A program made the translations under genes and the position numbers. Positions 34,051 through 41,227 of a stretch of DNA of 64,000 bases are shown here, in pieces (within the stretch, counting starts at the first letter, position 1; every line of letters begins with the position of its first letter). Below the pieces are notes generated by a model, which ran no database searches, was not told where the DNA came from, and saw nothing but the letters and a program-made list of their open reading frames with translations. Origin of the DNA: Clostridia bacterium (lineage in GTDB: Bacteria > Bacillota > Clostridia > Christensenellales > Borkfalkiaceae); NCBI GenBank assembly GCA_029059705.1, contig JAIDVM010000010.1, positions 1 through 64,000 of the forward strand. The letters are read 5' to 3'.

Positions 34051-34068
34051 ATTGCTGCCCGTATAGGG

Positions 34069-34144
34069 TGGTGCCTTGGGGTGGAATCGAACCGCCGACA
34101 TACGGATTTTCAGTCCGGCGCTCTACCGACTGAGCTACCAAGGC
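34069..34144 (-). tRNA. tRNA-Phe (GAA)
   Basis: Acceptor GCCTTGG/CCAAGGC, anticodon loop CTGAAAA, anticodon GAA; CCA encoded. T stem GGCGG/CCACC has a C-A mismatch at pair 51-63. Confidence 0.93.
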
Positions 34145-34173
34145 ATTTACGCCTTTCGGCGTTTAAAAAATTT

Positions 34174-34251
34174 TGGCGACCCGAAACGGGCTCGAACCGT
34201 CGACCTCCAGCGTGACAGGCTGGCGCTCTAACCAAACTGAGCTATCGGGCC
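34174..34251 (-). tRNA. tRNA-Asp (GTC)
   Basis: Acceptor GGCCCGA/TCGGGTC with one G-T pair, anticodon stem CCAGC/GCTGG, loop CTGTCAC, anticodon GTC; CCA encoded. Confidence 0.94.
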
Positions 34252-34284
34252 AAAAAGTTTATTTTCCTTATTTAATATAAAGGA

Positions 34285-34361
34285 TGGTGGGCCTTCACGG
34301 ACTCGAACCGCGGACCAATCGGTTATGAGCCGACCGCTCTAACCAACTGAGCTAAAGGCCC
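34285..34361 (-). tRNA. tRNA-Met (CAT), elongator type
   Basis: Acceptor GGGCCTT/AAGGCCC, anticodon loop CTCATAA, anticodon CAT; CCA encoded. The fully paired acceptor excludes initiator tRNA. An Ile(lysidine) identity is less likely from overall similarity to elongator Met. Confidence 0.88.
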
Positions 34362-34398
34362 TTAAAATAAGGAACTGCGTTTTGCACAACGCTTACAT

Positions 34399-34427
34399 AT
34401 AATAATATACCGCAAAAATTTTGTCAA
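34399..34427 (-). promoter_or_regulatory. Promoter of the tRNA operon (Met-Asp-Phe-Thr-Tyr)
   Basis: On the minus strand: TTGACA, 17-nt spacer, TATTAT, about 30 nt before tRNA-Met. Confidence 0.85.
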
Positions 34428-34558
34428 GTAATTTTTAAAGCAATTTTCATAAATTTTTAGCGGCTTCAACAATACAAAACAATTTAAAAATTTACATAAT
34501 TTTACAAATTTTTTAAACGTGAAAGCTGTAATATTTTAAAAAAACCACGGAGAAAAAT

Positions 34559-34870
34559 ATGGTAGTTACGGGATATTCAAAAAATCAAACGTTGTACATA
34601 AGCCTTTCGGGCGAAATGGACGAATGTTCGGCGCAAGCCGCTCGCAATAAATGCGATAAATTAATCGAGGACAACCTCGGCGTAAAAAAAATTGTAATAA
34701 ATCTTTCCGACGTGGCGTTTATGGATTCCACGGGCATCGGTTTTTTAATAGGAAGATACAAAAAAGCCGCAAAGCTTTCGGTGCCGCTTTACATAGCAAA
34801 ACCAAATTTTGCGGCTGACAAAATTCTTAATTTAAGCGGAATATACTCGCTTATACCCAAAGCGGAATAA
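34559..34870 (+). CDS. spoIIAA: Anti-sigma-F factor antagonist SpoIIAA
   Basis: A 103-residue STAS-domain protein. Unphosphorylated, it binds SpoIIAB and frees sigma-F in the forespore. The phosphorylation Ser lies in VAFMDSTGIGFLIG near residue 58, the site targeted by SpoIIAB and reversed by SpoIIE. GGAG lies 8 nt before the ATG. It is first in the classical three-gene spoIIA operon. In Bacillus this operon is driven by sigma-H; I could not find a convincing sigma-H promoter here. Confidence 0.93.
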   Translation: MVVTGYSKNQTLYISLSGEMDECSAQAARNKCDKLIEDNLGVKKIVINLSDVAFMDSTGIGFLIGRYKKAAKLSVPLYIAKPNFAADKILNLSGIYSLIPKAE

Positions 34871-34881
34871 AGGACGATAAT

Positions 34882-35319
34882 ATGACGAAAAATTATTTAA
34901 AACTTCAATTTTATTCACTTCCCCGCAATCAGGCGTTCGCTCGCGACGCCGTTGCCGCGTTCTGTCTTGAATTAAATCCAACGCTTGCCGACTTATCGGA
35001 CGTAAAAACCGCCGTTTCCGAAGCGGTTACGAACTGCACGGTGCACGCCTACAAGGGCAATTTGGGGCTTGTAACCGTGGAGTGCGAAATCGAGGAAGAA
35101 CAATTACATATAAAAATCAGCGACACGGGGCGGGGCATACCCGACGTAAGCAAGGCTATTCAGCCCTTTTTTACGTCTGCGCCGTCGGAAGAGCGCTCGG
35201 GCATGGGCTTTACCATTATGCAAACCTTTATGGACGAATTTAAAGTGAATTCCATTAAAGGCGAGGGCACCGTCGTTTATATGTCAAAAAGTTTTAAAGC
35301 GGAAGTGGAGAATGTTTGA
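34882..35319 (+). CDS. spoIIAB: Anti-sigma-F factor and kinase SpoIIAB
   Basis: A 145-residue GHKL-type kinase that holds sigma-F inactive and phosphorylates SpoIIAA. The ATP site is formed by AVSEAVTNCTVHAY (N box, near residue 46), DTGRGIPD (G1 box, near 83) and SGMGFTIM (G2 box, near 108). It starts 11 nt after spoIIAA and overlaps the sigF start by 8 nt. Confidence 0.94.
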   Translation: MTKNYLKLQFYSLPRNQAFARDAVAAFCLELNPTLADLSDVKTAVSEAVTNCTVHAYKGNLGLVTVECEIEEEQLHIKISDTGRGIPDVSKAIQPFFTSAPSEERSGMGFTIMQTFMDEFKVNSIKGEGTVVYMSKSFKAEVENV

Positions 35320-36037
35320 CGTCGAAGAGACGAACGACCTGATAAGAAGAGCAAAACAAGGTGACGGCGAGGCAAAGGAAAAGCTTTTGCTTGAAAACGG
35401 CAACCTGATAAAGAGCATAGTGCGCCGCTACCTTAACAAAGGTGTGGAATACGACGACTTGTATCAGCTTGCAAGCATGGGGCTTTTAAAGGCGATCAAC
35501 GGCTTTGACGAAAGCTTTAACGTGCGGTTTTCAACCTACGCCGTGCCCATGATTGCGGGTGAAATAAAAAGATTTATGCGCGACGACGGCAGCATAAAGG
35601 TTTCGCGCGCAATGAAAAGCTGCGCAAAACAAATAAACGCTTATATCGAAAAATTTTCGTCTGCGCACGGCAGACAGCCAACCTTAAAGGAAATTTCAAA
35701 AGAGTTCTCTATGCCCGAAAGCGAAGTCGTATTCACAATGGGTTCTACGCGCATGCCCGTTTCGATTTATGCGCAAGGGGAGTATAAGGACGAAAAGGGG
35801 CAGGAGCTTTTGGATAAGCTGCCGGTCGAGGACAGACAGGAAGAAATTATTGAGTCGTTGCAGCTTAAAACGGCAATAGACGGCTTGCCCGAACGCGACA
35901 AAAAAGTTATAATGCTAAGGTATTTCAGGGATATGACGCAAAGCGAGGTTGCAACGATGCTCGGCGTTTCGCAGGTTCAGGTTTCTCGCATAGAAAACAA
36001 AATAATGGAAAATTTCAGAAAATCCTTAACGGGCTGA
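35312..36037 (+). CDS. sigF: RNA polymerase sigma-F factor (SpoIIAC)
   Basis: The first forespore-specific sigma factor. At 241 residues it has region 2 (DLYQLASMGLLKAINGFD ... FSTYAVPMIAGEIKRFMRDDG), region 3 and region 4 (LPERDKKVIMLRYFRDMTQSEVATMLGVSQVQVSRIE). It contains the helix-turn-helix that reads the -35. Start overlaps spoIIAB; a strong terminator follows. Its presence shows the lineage retains the sporulation switch. Confidence 0.95.
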   Translation: MFDVEETNDLIRRAKQGDGEAKEKLLLENGNLIKSIVRRYLNKGVEYDDLYQLASMGLLKAINGFDESFNVRFSTYAVPMIAGEIKRFMRDDGSIKVSRAMKSCAKQINAYIEKFSSAHGRQPTLKEISKEFSMPESEVVFTMGSTRMPVSIYAQGEYKDEKGQELLDKLPVEDRQEEIIESLQLKTAIDGLPERDKKVIMLRYFRDMTQSEVATMLGVSQVQVSRIENKIMENFRKSLTG

Positions 36038-36067
36038 AAGGCGGGTGCAAAACCCGCCTTGTTTTTT
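36038..36067 (+). terminator. Terminator of the spoIIA operon
   Basis: AAGGCGGGT (36038-36046), loop, ACCCGCCTT (36052-36060), then GTTTTTT. Confidence 0.9.
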
Positions 36068-36078
36068 GTTTTAAATCC

Positions 36079-36107
36079 TTGTCAAAAGCCGCGCGCGGTG
36101 GTATAAT
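36079..36107 (+). promoter_or_regulatory. Promoter of the aminotransferase gene
   Basis: TTGTCA, 17-nt spacer, TATAAT. Confidence 0.65.
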
Positions 36108-36137
36108 TGTTTTGATAATTAAGCGAGGTTTAACCGA

Positions 36138-37328
36138 ATGATTAACGAAAAAAACGTGCGGCTCGGCAAGACGCGTTCGTCTATAAGGGAGCTGTTCGAA
36201 TACGGCAAAAAGCGCAAGGCGGAAATAGGGGAAGAGAACGTTTTCGATTTTTCGCTCGGCAATCCCAGCGTTCCCGCGCCGCCCGAAGTAAGCGCGGCTT
36301 TAAAGGAAATAATCGACACCTTCGACCCCGTTTTATTGCACGGCTATACCTCGGCGCAAGGAGATTACTCCGTGCGTAAAACCGTTGCGGAATATATAAA
36401 TTCGCGTTTTAAAACCGTGCTCACCGCCGATTGTATTTATATGACGTGCGGCGCGGCGGCTTCGCTTACCATAACCTTAAACGCACTTTTAAATGCGGGC
36501 GACGAGGTAATAACCTTTGCGCCGTACTTCCCCGAATACAAGGTTTTCACCGAGCACGCGGGCGGAAAACTGATTGCCGTAGAGTGCGAGGACGAAACCT
36601 TTCAGATAGATTTTGAAAAGCTTAAAAAAGCTTTGTCGCCCACAACCAAGGCGGTTATCGTCAACTCTCCCAACAACCCCAGCGGCGTAGTTTATAGCGA
36701 AAAGTCAATGATATTACTGGGGCAACTGCTTGAAGAGCACTCGAAAAAACATAATAATCCCGTTTATTTAATTTCGGACGAGCCTTACCGCGAGCTTGTA
36801 TACGAAAAAAGCGTCAGGGTGCCGTATATCATGGACTTTTACGCAAACAGCGTTGTTTGTTATTCCTATTCCAAAAGCCTTTCTCTCCCCGGCGAGAGAA
36901 TAGGTTATATTGCCGTGAACAACAAAATGAAAAGCTTTGAAGACGTTTACGCGGGCGTGTGCGGTGCGGGGCGCGCGCTGGGCTTCGTCTGCGCGCCAAA
37001 CCTCTTTCAGCAGCTCGTCAAAAAAGCTTGCGGCTTAACCTCGGACGTTTCCGTTTATAAGAAAAACCGCGACGTGCTTTACGCCGCGCTTACCGAATAC
37101 GGCTATAAAGCGGTTAAGCCCGACGGCGCGTTTTATATGTTTGTAAAAGCCTTTGAAGAGGACGCAAAGGCGTTTTGCGAGCGCGCTAAGGATTTTGAAC
37201 TGCTGATAGTCGCCGGCGACGACTTCGGCTGCAAGGGCTATGCGCGAATTTCATATTGCGTTTCGCCCGAAATGCTGCACCGCGCTTTGCCCGCCTTTAA
37301 AAAACTTGCCGAAAGTTATAAAAAATAA
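36138..37328 (+). CDS. PLP-dependent aminotransferase, class I/II (aspartate aminotransferase-like)
   Basis: A 396-residue enzyme. Conserved elements: YTSAQGDYSVRKTVA near residue 75, PNNPSG near 177 (substrate), SDEPYRELVY near 214, and the PLP Lys in SYSKSLSLPGERIGY near 253. Such enzymes move amino groups between amino acids and 2-oxo acids; the substrate is not clear. GAGG lies 9 nt before the ATG. Single gene with its own promoter. Confidence 0.88.
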   Translation: MINEKNVRLGKTRSSIRELFEYGKKRKAEIGEENVFDFSLGNPSVPAPPEVSAALKEIIDTFDPVLLHGYTSAQGDYSVRKTVAEYINSRFKTVLTADCIYMTCGAAASLTITLNALLNAGDEVITFAPYFPEYKVFTEHAGGKLIAVECEDETFQIDFEKLKKALSPTTKAVIVNSPNNPSGVVYSEKSMILLGQLLEEHSKKHNNPVYLISDEPYRELVYEKSVRVPYIMDFYANSVVCYSYSKSLSLPGERIGYIAVNNKMKSFEDVYAGVCGAGRALGFVCAPNLFQQLVKKACGLTSDVSVYKKNRDVLYAALTEYGYKAVKPDGAFYMFVKAFEEDAKAFCERAKDFELLIVAGDDFGCKGYARISYCVSPEMLHRALPAFKKLAESYKK

Positions 37329-37340
37329 CCTTTAAAACAG

Positions 37341-37368
37341 TTGCCGTAAAAAATTTAACTGATATAAT
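37341..37368 (+). promoter_or_regulatory. Promoter of the ferritin gene
   Basis: TTGCCG, 16-nt spacer, TATAAT. AAGGAGG follows before the start. Confidence 0.6.
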
Positions 37369-37397
37369 TTATTTGAAATCTAAGGAGGATTATTTAA

Positions 37398-37916
37398 ATG
37401 ATAAACGAAAAAATCGCAAAGCTCATAAACGAGCAGGTAAACAAGGAGCTCTATTCGGGATATCTCTATCTCGATTTTGCAAACTATTACGCTGACGAAG
37501 GGCTTGACGGCTTTGCGCATTGGTACGAAATTCAGGCGCAGGAAGAGCGCGACCACGCTATGATGATGAGAAGATACTTAATCGATAACGGCGTGCGCGT
37601 AACCTTTGACAAAATCGCAAAGCCCGACAAAACCTTTTCTAAAATAAGCGACCCTCTCGAAGCGGGTTACGAGCATGAAAAATACGTAACCTCGTTAATC
37701 AACGACATTTATTCCGCAGCTTTTGCAATTAAGGACTTTAAAACCATGCAGTTTTTGGATTGGTTCATTAAAGAGCAGGGCGAGGAAGAGAAGAACGCCG
37801 AGGACATGATTAAAAAAATGCAGCTTTTCGGGCACGACGCAAAGGGCTTATACGCGCTCAATCAGGAGCTTGCCGCAAGAGTTTACACCCCGTCGGCAAC
37901 CGGCCCCGCAATGTAA
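37398..37916 (+). CDS. ftnA: Ferritin, non-heme (FtnA-type)
   Basis: A 172-residue four-helix protein that forms a 24-mer iron store and oxidises ferrous iron. The ferroxidase ligands are visible: NKELYSGYLYLDFANYY near residue 14-30, HWYEIQAQEERDHAMMM near 45-60, EEEKNAED near 130, with Glu and His at the expected sites. No heme-ligand Met of bacterioferritin is evident. AAGGAGG lies 9 nt before the ATG. Confidence 0.93.
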   Translation: MINEKIAKLINEQVNKELYSGYLYLDFANYYADEGLDGFAHWYEIQAQEERDHAMMMRRYLIDNGVRVTFDKIAKPDKTFSKISDPLEAGYEHEKYVTSLINDIYSAAFAIKDFKTMQFLDWFIKEQGEEEKNAEDMIKKMQLFGHDAKGLYALNQELAARVYTPSATGPAM

Positions 37917-37943
37917 CCGTTTATTTAAAAACCGCTAAAATCA

Positions 37944-37977
37944 ACGCCCCGCAAGGATAACCTTGCGGGGCGTTTTT
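37944..37977. terminator. Convergent terminator between ferritin and degV
   Basis: A 13-bp perfect stem, ACGCCCCGCAAGG with CCTTGCGGGGCGT, loop ATAA, then five T on the plus strand. Confidence 0.92.
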
Positions 37978-37985
37978 GTTTGAAC

Positions 37986-38831
37986 TTATTTTGCAAAAAA
38001 CGCAACGGCAATCGCGTTGGGGCCGACGTGCGTGCCTATCGTGCTGCCTATCAGATAGGAGGGAACGCTGTCAGTGCTGTTCTTCCAAAGCTTTTCGCTG
38101 TCGTGCAGATATTTTTTTAAATAATCGTCCGAAAGTCCCGAATATCCAAGGGTGTACGGCTTTTCAAAGTCTATTCCGCCGCACTTTTCAACAAGCTGAT
38201 TTAAAAGATTGTTGCCCTTTTTAGAGCCTATCGCCTTGCCCACGAGTTTAACTTCGCCTTTAATAACCGAAACGACAGGCTTAATAGAAAGTATTCCGCC
38301 CGCAACAGCCGCCGCCGCGGAAATTCTGCCGCCCTTTCTCAAATAAGTTAAAGTGTCTAAAAGCGCCAAAACCTGAATTTTATGTTTGCTTTGTTCAAGC
38401 TCTTTAACGATTTCGTCAACCGAAAGTCCGTCTTTTAACAGCCTAACGGCATATTGCAATAAAACCCGCTCGCCGATTGAAGCGTTTAAGCTGTCCACAA
38501 CGCGCACCTTTCCGCCGAATTTTTTTGCGGCTTTCACGGCGCAGGAATACGTGCCCGAAAGCTTTGACGAAATGGTAATTGCTATCACCTCGTCGCCGTT
38601 TTCGGTAAGCTTTTTAAAGTTTTCCTCAAAACGGAACTCGTTAATCTGGCTCGTCTGCGGAAGCTCGTCGCTTTCGATAAGCTTTTCAAAAAATTCCTTG
38701 TGGGTTAAATTTATCCCGTCTAAAAATTCCTCGTTTCCAAACCGCACCTGCATAGGAATAAGGGTAACGCCAAGTTTTTCGGCTTCCGCAAGCTCCAAAT
38801 CCGACGCCGAATCAACCAAAATTTTAATCAT
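37986..38831 (-). CDS. DegV family fatty-acid-binding protein
   Basis: A 281-residue protein of the DegV/FakB fold, which binds a fatty acid and can present it to kinase FakA. It opens IKILVDSASDLELAEAEKLGVTLIPMQVRFG and has the family motif TSQINEFRF near residue 60 and SSKLSGTYSCA near 88. The C-terminal IGTHVGPNAIAVAFF is also typical. No fakA is in the window. A convergent terminator separates it from ferritin. Confidence 0.9.
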   Translation of the reverse strand: MIKILVDSASDLELAEAEKLGVTLIPMQVRFGNEEFLDGINLTHKEFFEKLIESDELPQTSQINEFRFEENFKKLTENGDEVIAITISSKLSGTYSCAVKAAKKFGGKVRVVDSLNASIGERVLLQYAVRLLKDGLSVDEIVKELEQSKHKIQVLALLDTLTYLRKGGRISAAAAVAGGILSIKPVVSVIKGEVKLVGKAIGSKKGNNLLNQLVEKCGGIDFEKPYTLGYSGLSDDYLKKYLHDSEKLWKNSTDSVPSYLIGSTIGTHVGPNAIAVAFFAK

Positions 38832-38949
38832 TGCTTCTCCTTATGTCGTTATTTTCAGTAAATAACGGACTTTTATCAACAATTATAATTATATTTGTTT
38901 TATATTCAACAAGTCAACTAAATATTGTCGATAAAATTAAATTACAAAC

Positions 38950-38972
38950 AAAAAGGCGGCAAAACTGCCGCC
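38950..38972 (-). terminator. Terminator of the lipoprotein gene
   Basis: GGCGGCA (38955-38961), loop, TGCCGCC (38966-38972); T-run on the minus strand. Confidence 0.85.
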
Positions 38973-38992
38973 CGAAAATATTGTAAATTTAA

Positions 38993-39691
38993 TTATTGAT
39001 TATCCGAACTGTAAACGAGCACGTGATTTGCCGTTGGCGCGGGTGCAACCGTCGTGCCATAATCGTAAAATCTGAATTCGGTTGTTAAATCCGAGCCGTC
39101 TTGTCCCATTACAAATCTGTTTAACAATGCATTGTCGCCGTTTCCGTTGAAATAGCATTTAAGCCAGGCGCCGTCTTCGGGCTGCGCTAAATAACAGTTA
39201 TCCTCCGCATTGTAAGTAAATTCCATTTCCTTTATAATGTCAAGGTGGGCGGTGGCGGAAATATAAATTGCTGAAAGTTCGGCAAACGAAGTTATTTTTT
39301 TGCCCGCAATTTGTTCGCACATATCGGTTACGGAGTTTGTCGTTGTATAAGGCGGTTGTTCGGACGGTGACGGTACTTCGTACTCTTTAATAACGAAACT
39401 TTCTCCGTCGCCCTCTGCTACGACCGTATAATCCTCGCTCGTGTTCATAAACATTCTTTTGTTTGCGCCGTCCACAAAAATAGTGTTGTCAACGGGGTAG
39501 AGCGAAAAAGTTACGTTTTCGGCGTTTATCGTGTTGTCAAACGCCTTTTTAATCTGTTCCTTCGTCAGCTCTACGGCTACGGGCGGTTCGGGTGTTGGTG
39601 TGGGTACGTTTCCGCCTCCGCACGCCGCAAAGGCGAGTGAGAGCGCGAGTGCTGCGGAAATTGCCGCAAGTGTTGCAAAAAATTTTTTCAT
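38993..39691 (-). CDS. Small lipoprotein of unknown function
   Basis: A 232-residue secreted lipoprotein. The signal peptide MKKFFATLAAISAALALS leads to a lipobox-like AFAAC near residue 24, followed by a Pro/Thr linker (VPTPTPEPP). The mature part is beta-rich, resembling small lipoproteins of unknown role. GGAGG fixes ATG 39691; the longer frame lacks a site. The promoter is probably the one at 39967-39995, whose transcript meets the structured RNA and terminator (39731-39759) before this gene, so read-through may control expression. Confidence 0.7.
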   Translation of the reverse strand: MKKFFATLAAISAALALSLAFAACGGGNVPTPTPEPPVAVELTKEQIKKAFDNTINAENVTFSLYPVDNTIFVDGANKRMFMNTSEDYTVVAEGDGESFVIKEYEVPSPSEQPPYTTTNSVTDMCEQIAGKKITSFAELSAIYISATAHLDIIKEMEFTYNAEDNCYLAQPEDGAWLKCYFNGNGDNALLNRFVMGQDGSDLTTEFRFYDYGTTVAPAPTANHVLVYSSDNQ

Positions 39692-39730
39692 GGGTTCCTC
39701 CAATAGTTTTATTCGGGGATATTTTTGCGC

Positions 39731-39759
39731 AAAAAAAATGCGCCTCATCAAGAGACGCA
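39731..39759 (-). terminator. Terminator at the end of the structured RNA
   Basis: On the minus strand: TGCGTCTC, loop TTGAT, GAGGCGCA, then eight T. It lies 40 nt before the lipoprotein start. Confidence 0.88.
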
Positions 39760-39961
39760 CCCCGTTAAAGCTATCTCCCGAGAGTCGCTAAACAAAATCT
39801 ATGGGAAAATCCGCGCAAACAAATTGCCGAAATACCAAGATACCGGAAGAATAGCCGTTCGGCTGATTGATAGTATCCTGCTAATCAACAATATTATGCA
39901 TGCGCGAAAAAATCCGCATAAAAAAACGCAGACTTCAACCCATATTCGATTTTGTTTAGCG
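39731..39961 (-). ncRNA. Structured RNA of unknown class, or long structured 5' leader
   Basis: A minus-strand transcript of about 230 nt. Closing stem: 39948-39961 with 39786-39799 (14 bp, perfect), extended by 39939-39944 with 39800-39805 (6 bp) after a 3-nt bulge. Inner stem 39901-39907 with 39811-39817 (7 bp). Hairpins at 39867-39888 and 39853-39864. The loop sequence at 39873-39879 can pair with 39837-39843 (7 bp), a possible pseudoknot. Terminator TGCGTCTC/GAGGCGCA plus eight T ends it (39759-39731). No T-box or familiar riboswitch signature was recognised; raiA and 6S RNA were not excluded. Confidence 0.65.
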
Positions 39962-39966
39962 TTTAA

Positions 39967-39995
39967 ATTTTATCACACCGCAACGCAAATTGCAA
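39967..39995 (-). promoter_or_regulatory. Promoter of the structured RNA
   Basis: On the minus strand: TTGCAA, 17-nt spacer, TAAAAT. The expected start, near 39960, coincides with the first base of the closing stem. Confidence 0.75.
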
Positions 39996-40028
39996 CCGTA
40001 ATTAATGCAATTCACAAATTTCAATGAG

Positions 40029-40057
40029 TTGACATATTTTTTATTTTTAATTACAAT
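40029..40057 (+). promoter_or_regulatory. Promoter of ruvC
   Basis: TTGACA, 17-nt spacer, TACAAT. The -10 ends 7 nt before the ATG, which implies a leaderless mRNA. Confidence 0.8.
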
Positions 40058-40064
40058 AGAAAAG

Positions 40065-40562
40065 ATGATTATTCTGGGTTTAGACCCCGGGCTTGCGACA
40101 ATGGGCTACGGCGTGGTTGAAAAACTTAAAAACGACAATACGGTCGCCGTAGATTACGGCGTGGTGCTCACGCCGAAGGAAGAGAGCCTCCCCGTGCGGC
40201 TTGCCATGCTCGAAGAGGGCGTGAACAAAATTCTTCAAAAGTACAAACCCGAAGAAATAGCGATGGAAGAGCTGTTCTTTTCAAAGAATATAACGACGGG
40301 CATACCCGTTGCGCATGCAAGGGGGGTTATGCTGTTGACGTGCATAAAATATTGCGGCAGACTTTTCGAATACACCCCAAACCAGATAAAGCAGTCTTTA
40401 ACGGGCTACGGCAAAGCGGACAAAATCCAGATGCAGCACGTGGTAACCTCGCTTTTGGGGCTTAAAAAAATTCCCCGCCCCGACGACGCCGCCGACGCGC
40501 TCGCGGTTGCGCTCTGCCACGCGCACACTTCAAGGTTCGGCAAACTTTTCAATATAAAATAA
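40065..40562 (+). CDS. ruvC: Holliday junction resolvase RuvC
   Basis: Nuclease that cuts Holliday junctions during recombination. At 165 residues it has the usual length. Acidic catalytic residues appear in LGLDPGLATMGYG (N-terminus), AMEELFF (near 68) and RPDDAADALAVA (near 140). ATG 40065 is chosen since the family begins MIILGLDPG and the promoter ends 7 nt upstream; no Shine-Dalgarno exists. It heads a ruvC-ruvA-ruvB-queA-tgt cluster. Confidence 0.95.
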   Translation: MIILGLDPGLATMGYGVVEKLKNDNTVAVDYGVVLTPKEESLPVRLAMLEEGVNKILQKYKPEEIAMEELFFSKNITTGIPVAHARGVMLLTCIKYCGRLFEYTPNQIKQSLTGYGKADKIQMQHVVTSLLGLKKIPRPDDAADALAVALCHAHTSRFGKLFNIK

Positions 40563-40571
40563 ATTAATCTT

Positions 40572-40618
40572 CCCCGCGGGGAGAGTGCCCCCCCAGCTTG
40601 CGTAAGGGGCGGACGAGG
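40572..40618 (+). repeat. GC-rich palindromic intergenic element (REP-like)
   Basis: Contains CCCCGCGGGG, then GCCCC ... GGGGC with AGCTTGCGTAA in the loop, then GGACGAGG. The pattern resembles short palindromic repeats found between genes in gut Bacillota. Only one copy was seen in this window. Confidence 0.35.
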
Positions 40619-40624
40619 TTTTTC

Positions 40625-41212
40625 TTGATTGGTTATTTAAAAGGTAAAATTTTATCGCTCGGCGGCGAAACGGCGCTCATCGAAACGGCTTCGGGTATAG
40701 GCTTCGAGGTAATGATTTCGGGCGCGGCTTTCGGCGCGCTTTCGGGCAAAAAAGAGGGCGAGCTTTACACCTATTTGCAGGTAAGCGAAAACGGCACGGC
40801 GCTTTTCGGGTTTTCCTCTTTGGAAGAAAAGGAAATGTTTTTAAAGCTCATTTCCGTTTCGGGCGTGGGGCCCAAAATGGGCATAACCGTGTTAAGCGGC
40901 ATGAACGTGAACGACGTTGCCGCGGCAATAGCAACGAGCGACGTAAAAAGGCTTTCGTCCGTTAAAGGCTTGGGCAAAAAGACGGCGGAGCGCATAATTT
41001 TGGAGCTTAGGGAAAAGGTTTCGCAGATTGCCAAATCGGAAGGGGTAACCGCTTCCGACGTAGTCCGTTCCACGGGCGACGAGGACGCCGTCGTCGCGTT
41101 GATGACGCTCGGCTTCACACGCGCGGAAAGCGAAAAAGCTATTTCACGCGCAAAATCGCGCGGGGCAACCGAAATCGAGGATATTATAAGAATAGCGTTG
41201 CAGGGAATGTAA
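40625..41212 (+). CDS. ruvA: Holliday junction branch-migration protein RuvA
   Basis: Binds the four-way junction and loads RuvB. The 195-residue protein begins MIGYLKGKILSLGGE from TTG 40625, the standard family start. The helix-hairpin-helix motifs are in LISVSGVGPKMGITVLSG and LSSVKGLGKKTAERIILEL (near residues 72 and 110). The C-terminal domain III (near 148-195) contacts RuvB. The further upstream ATG is inside the palindromic element. ruvB follows after 15 nt. Confidence 0.95.
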   Translation: MIGYLKGKILSLGGETALIETASGIGFEVMISGAAFGALSGKKEGELYTYLQVSENGTALFGFSSLEEKEMFLKLISVSGVGPKMGITVLSGMNVNDVAAAIATSDVKRLSSVKGLGKKTAERIILELREKVSQIAKSEGVTASDVVRSTGDEDAVVALMTLGFTRAESEKAISRAKSRGATEIEDIIRIALQGM

Positions 41213-41227
41213 CAATAAAGGTATAAG

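Noticed and set aside
39720-39965. T-box leader for the lipoprotein gene
   Set aside because: The T-box signature (AGGGTGGNACCGCG) is absent, despite a terminator and a structured upstream region.
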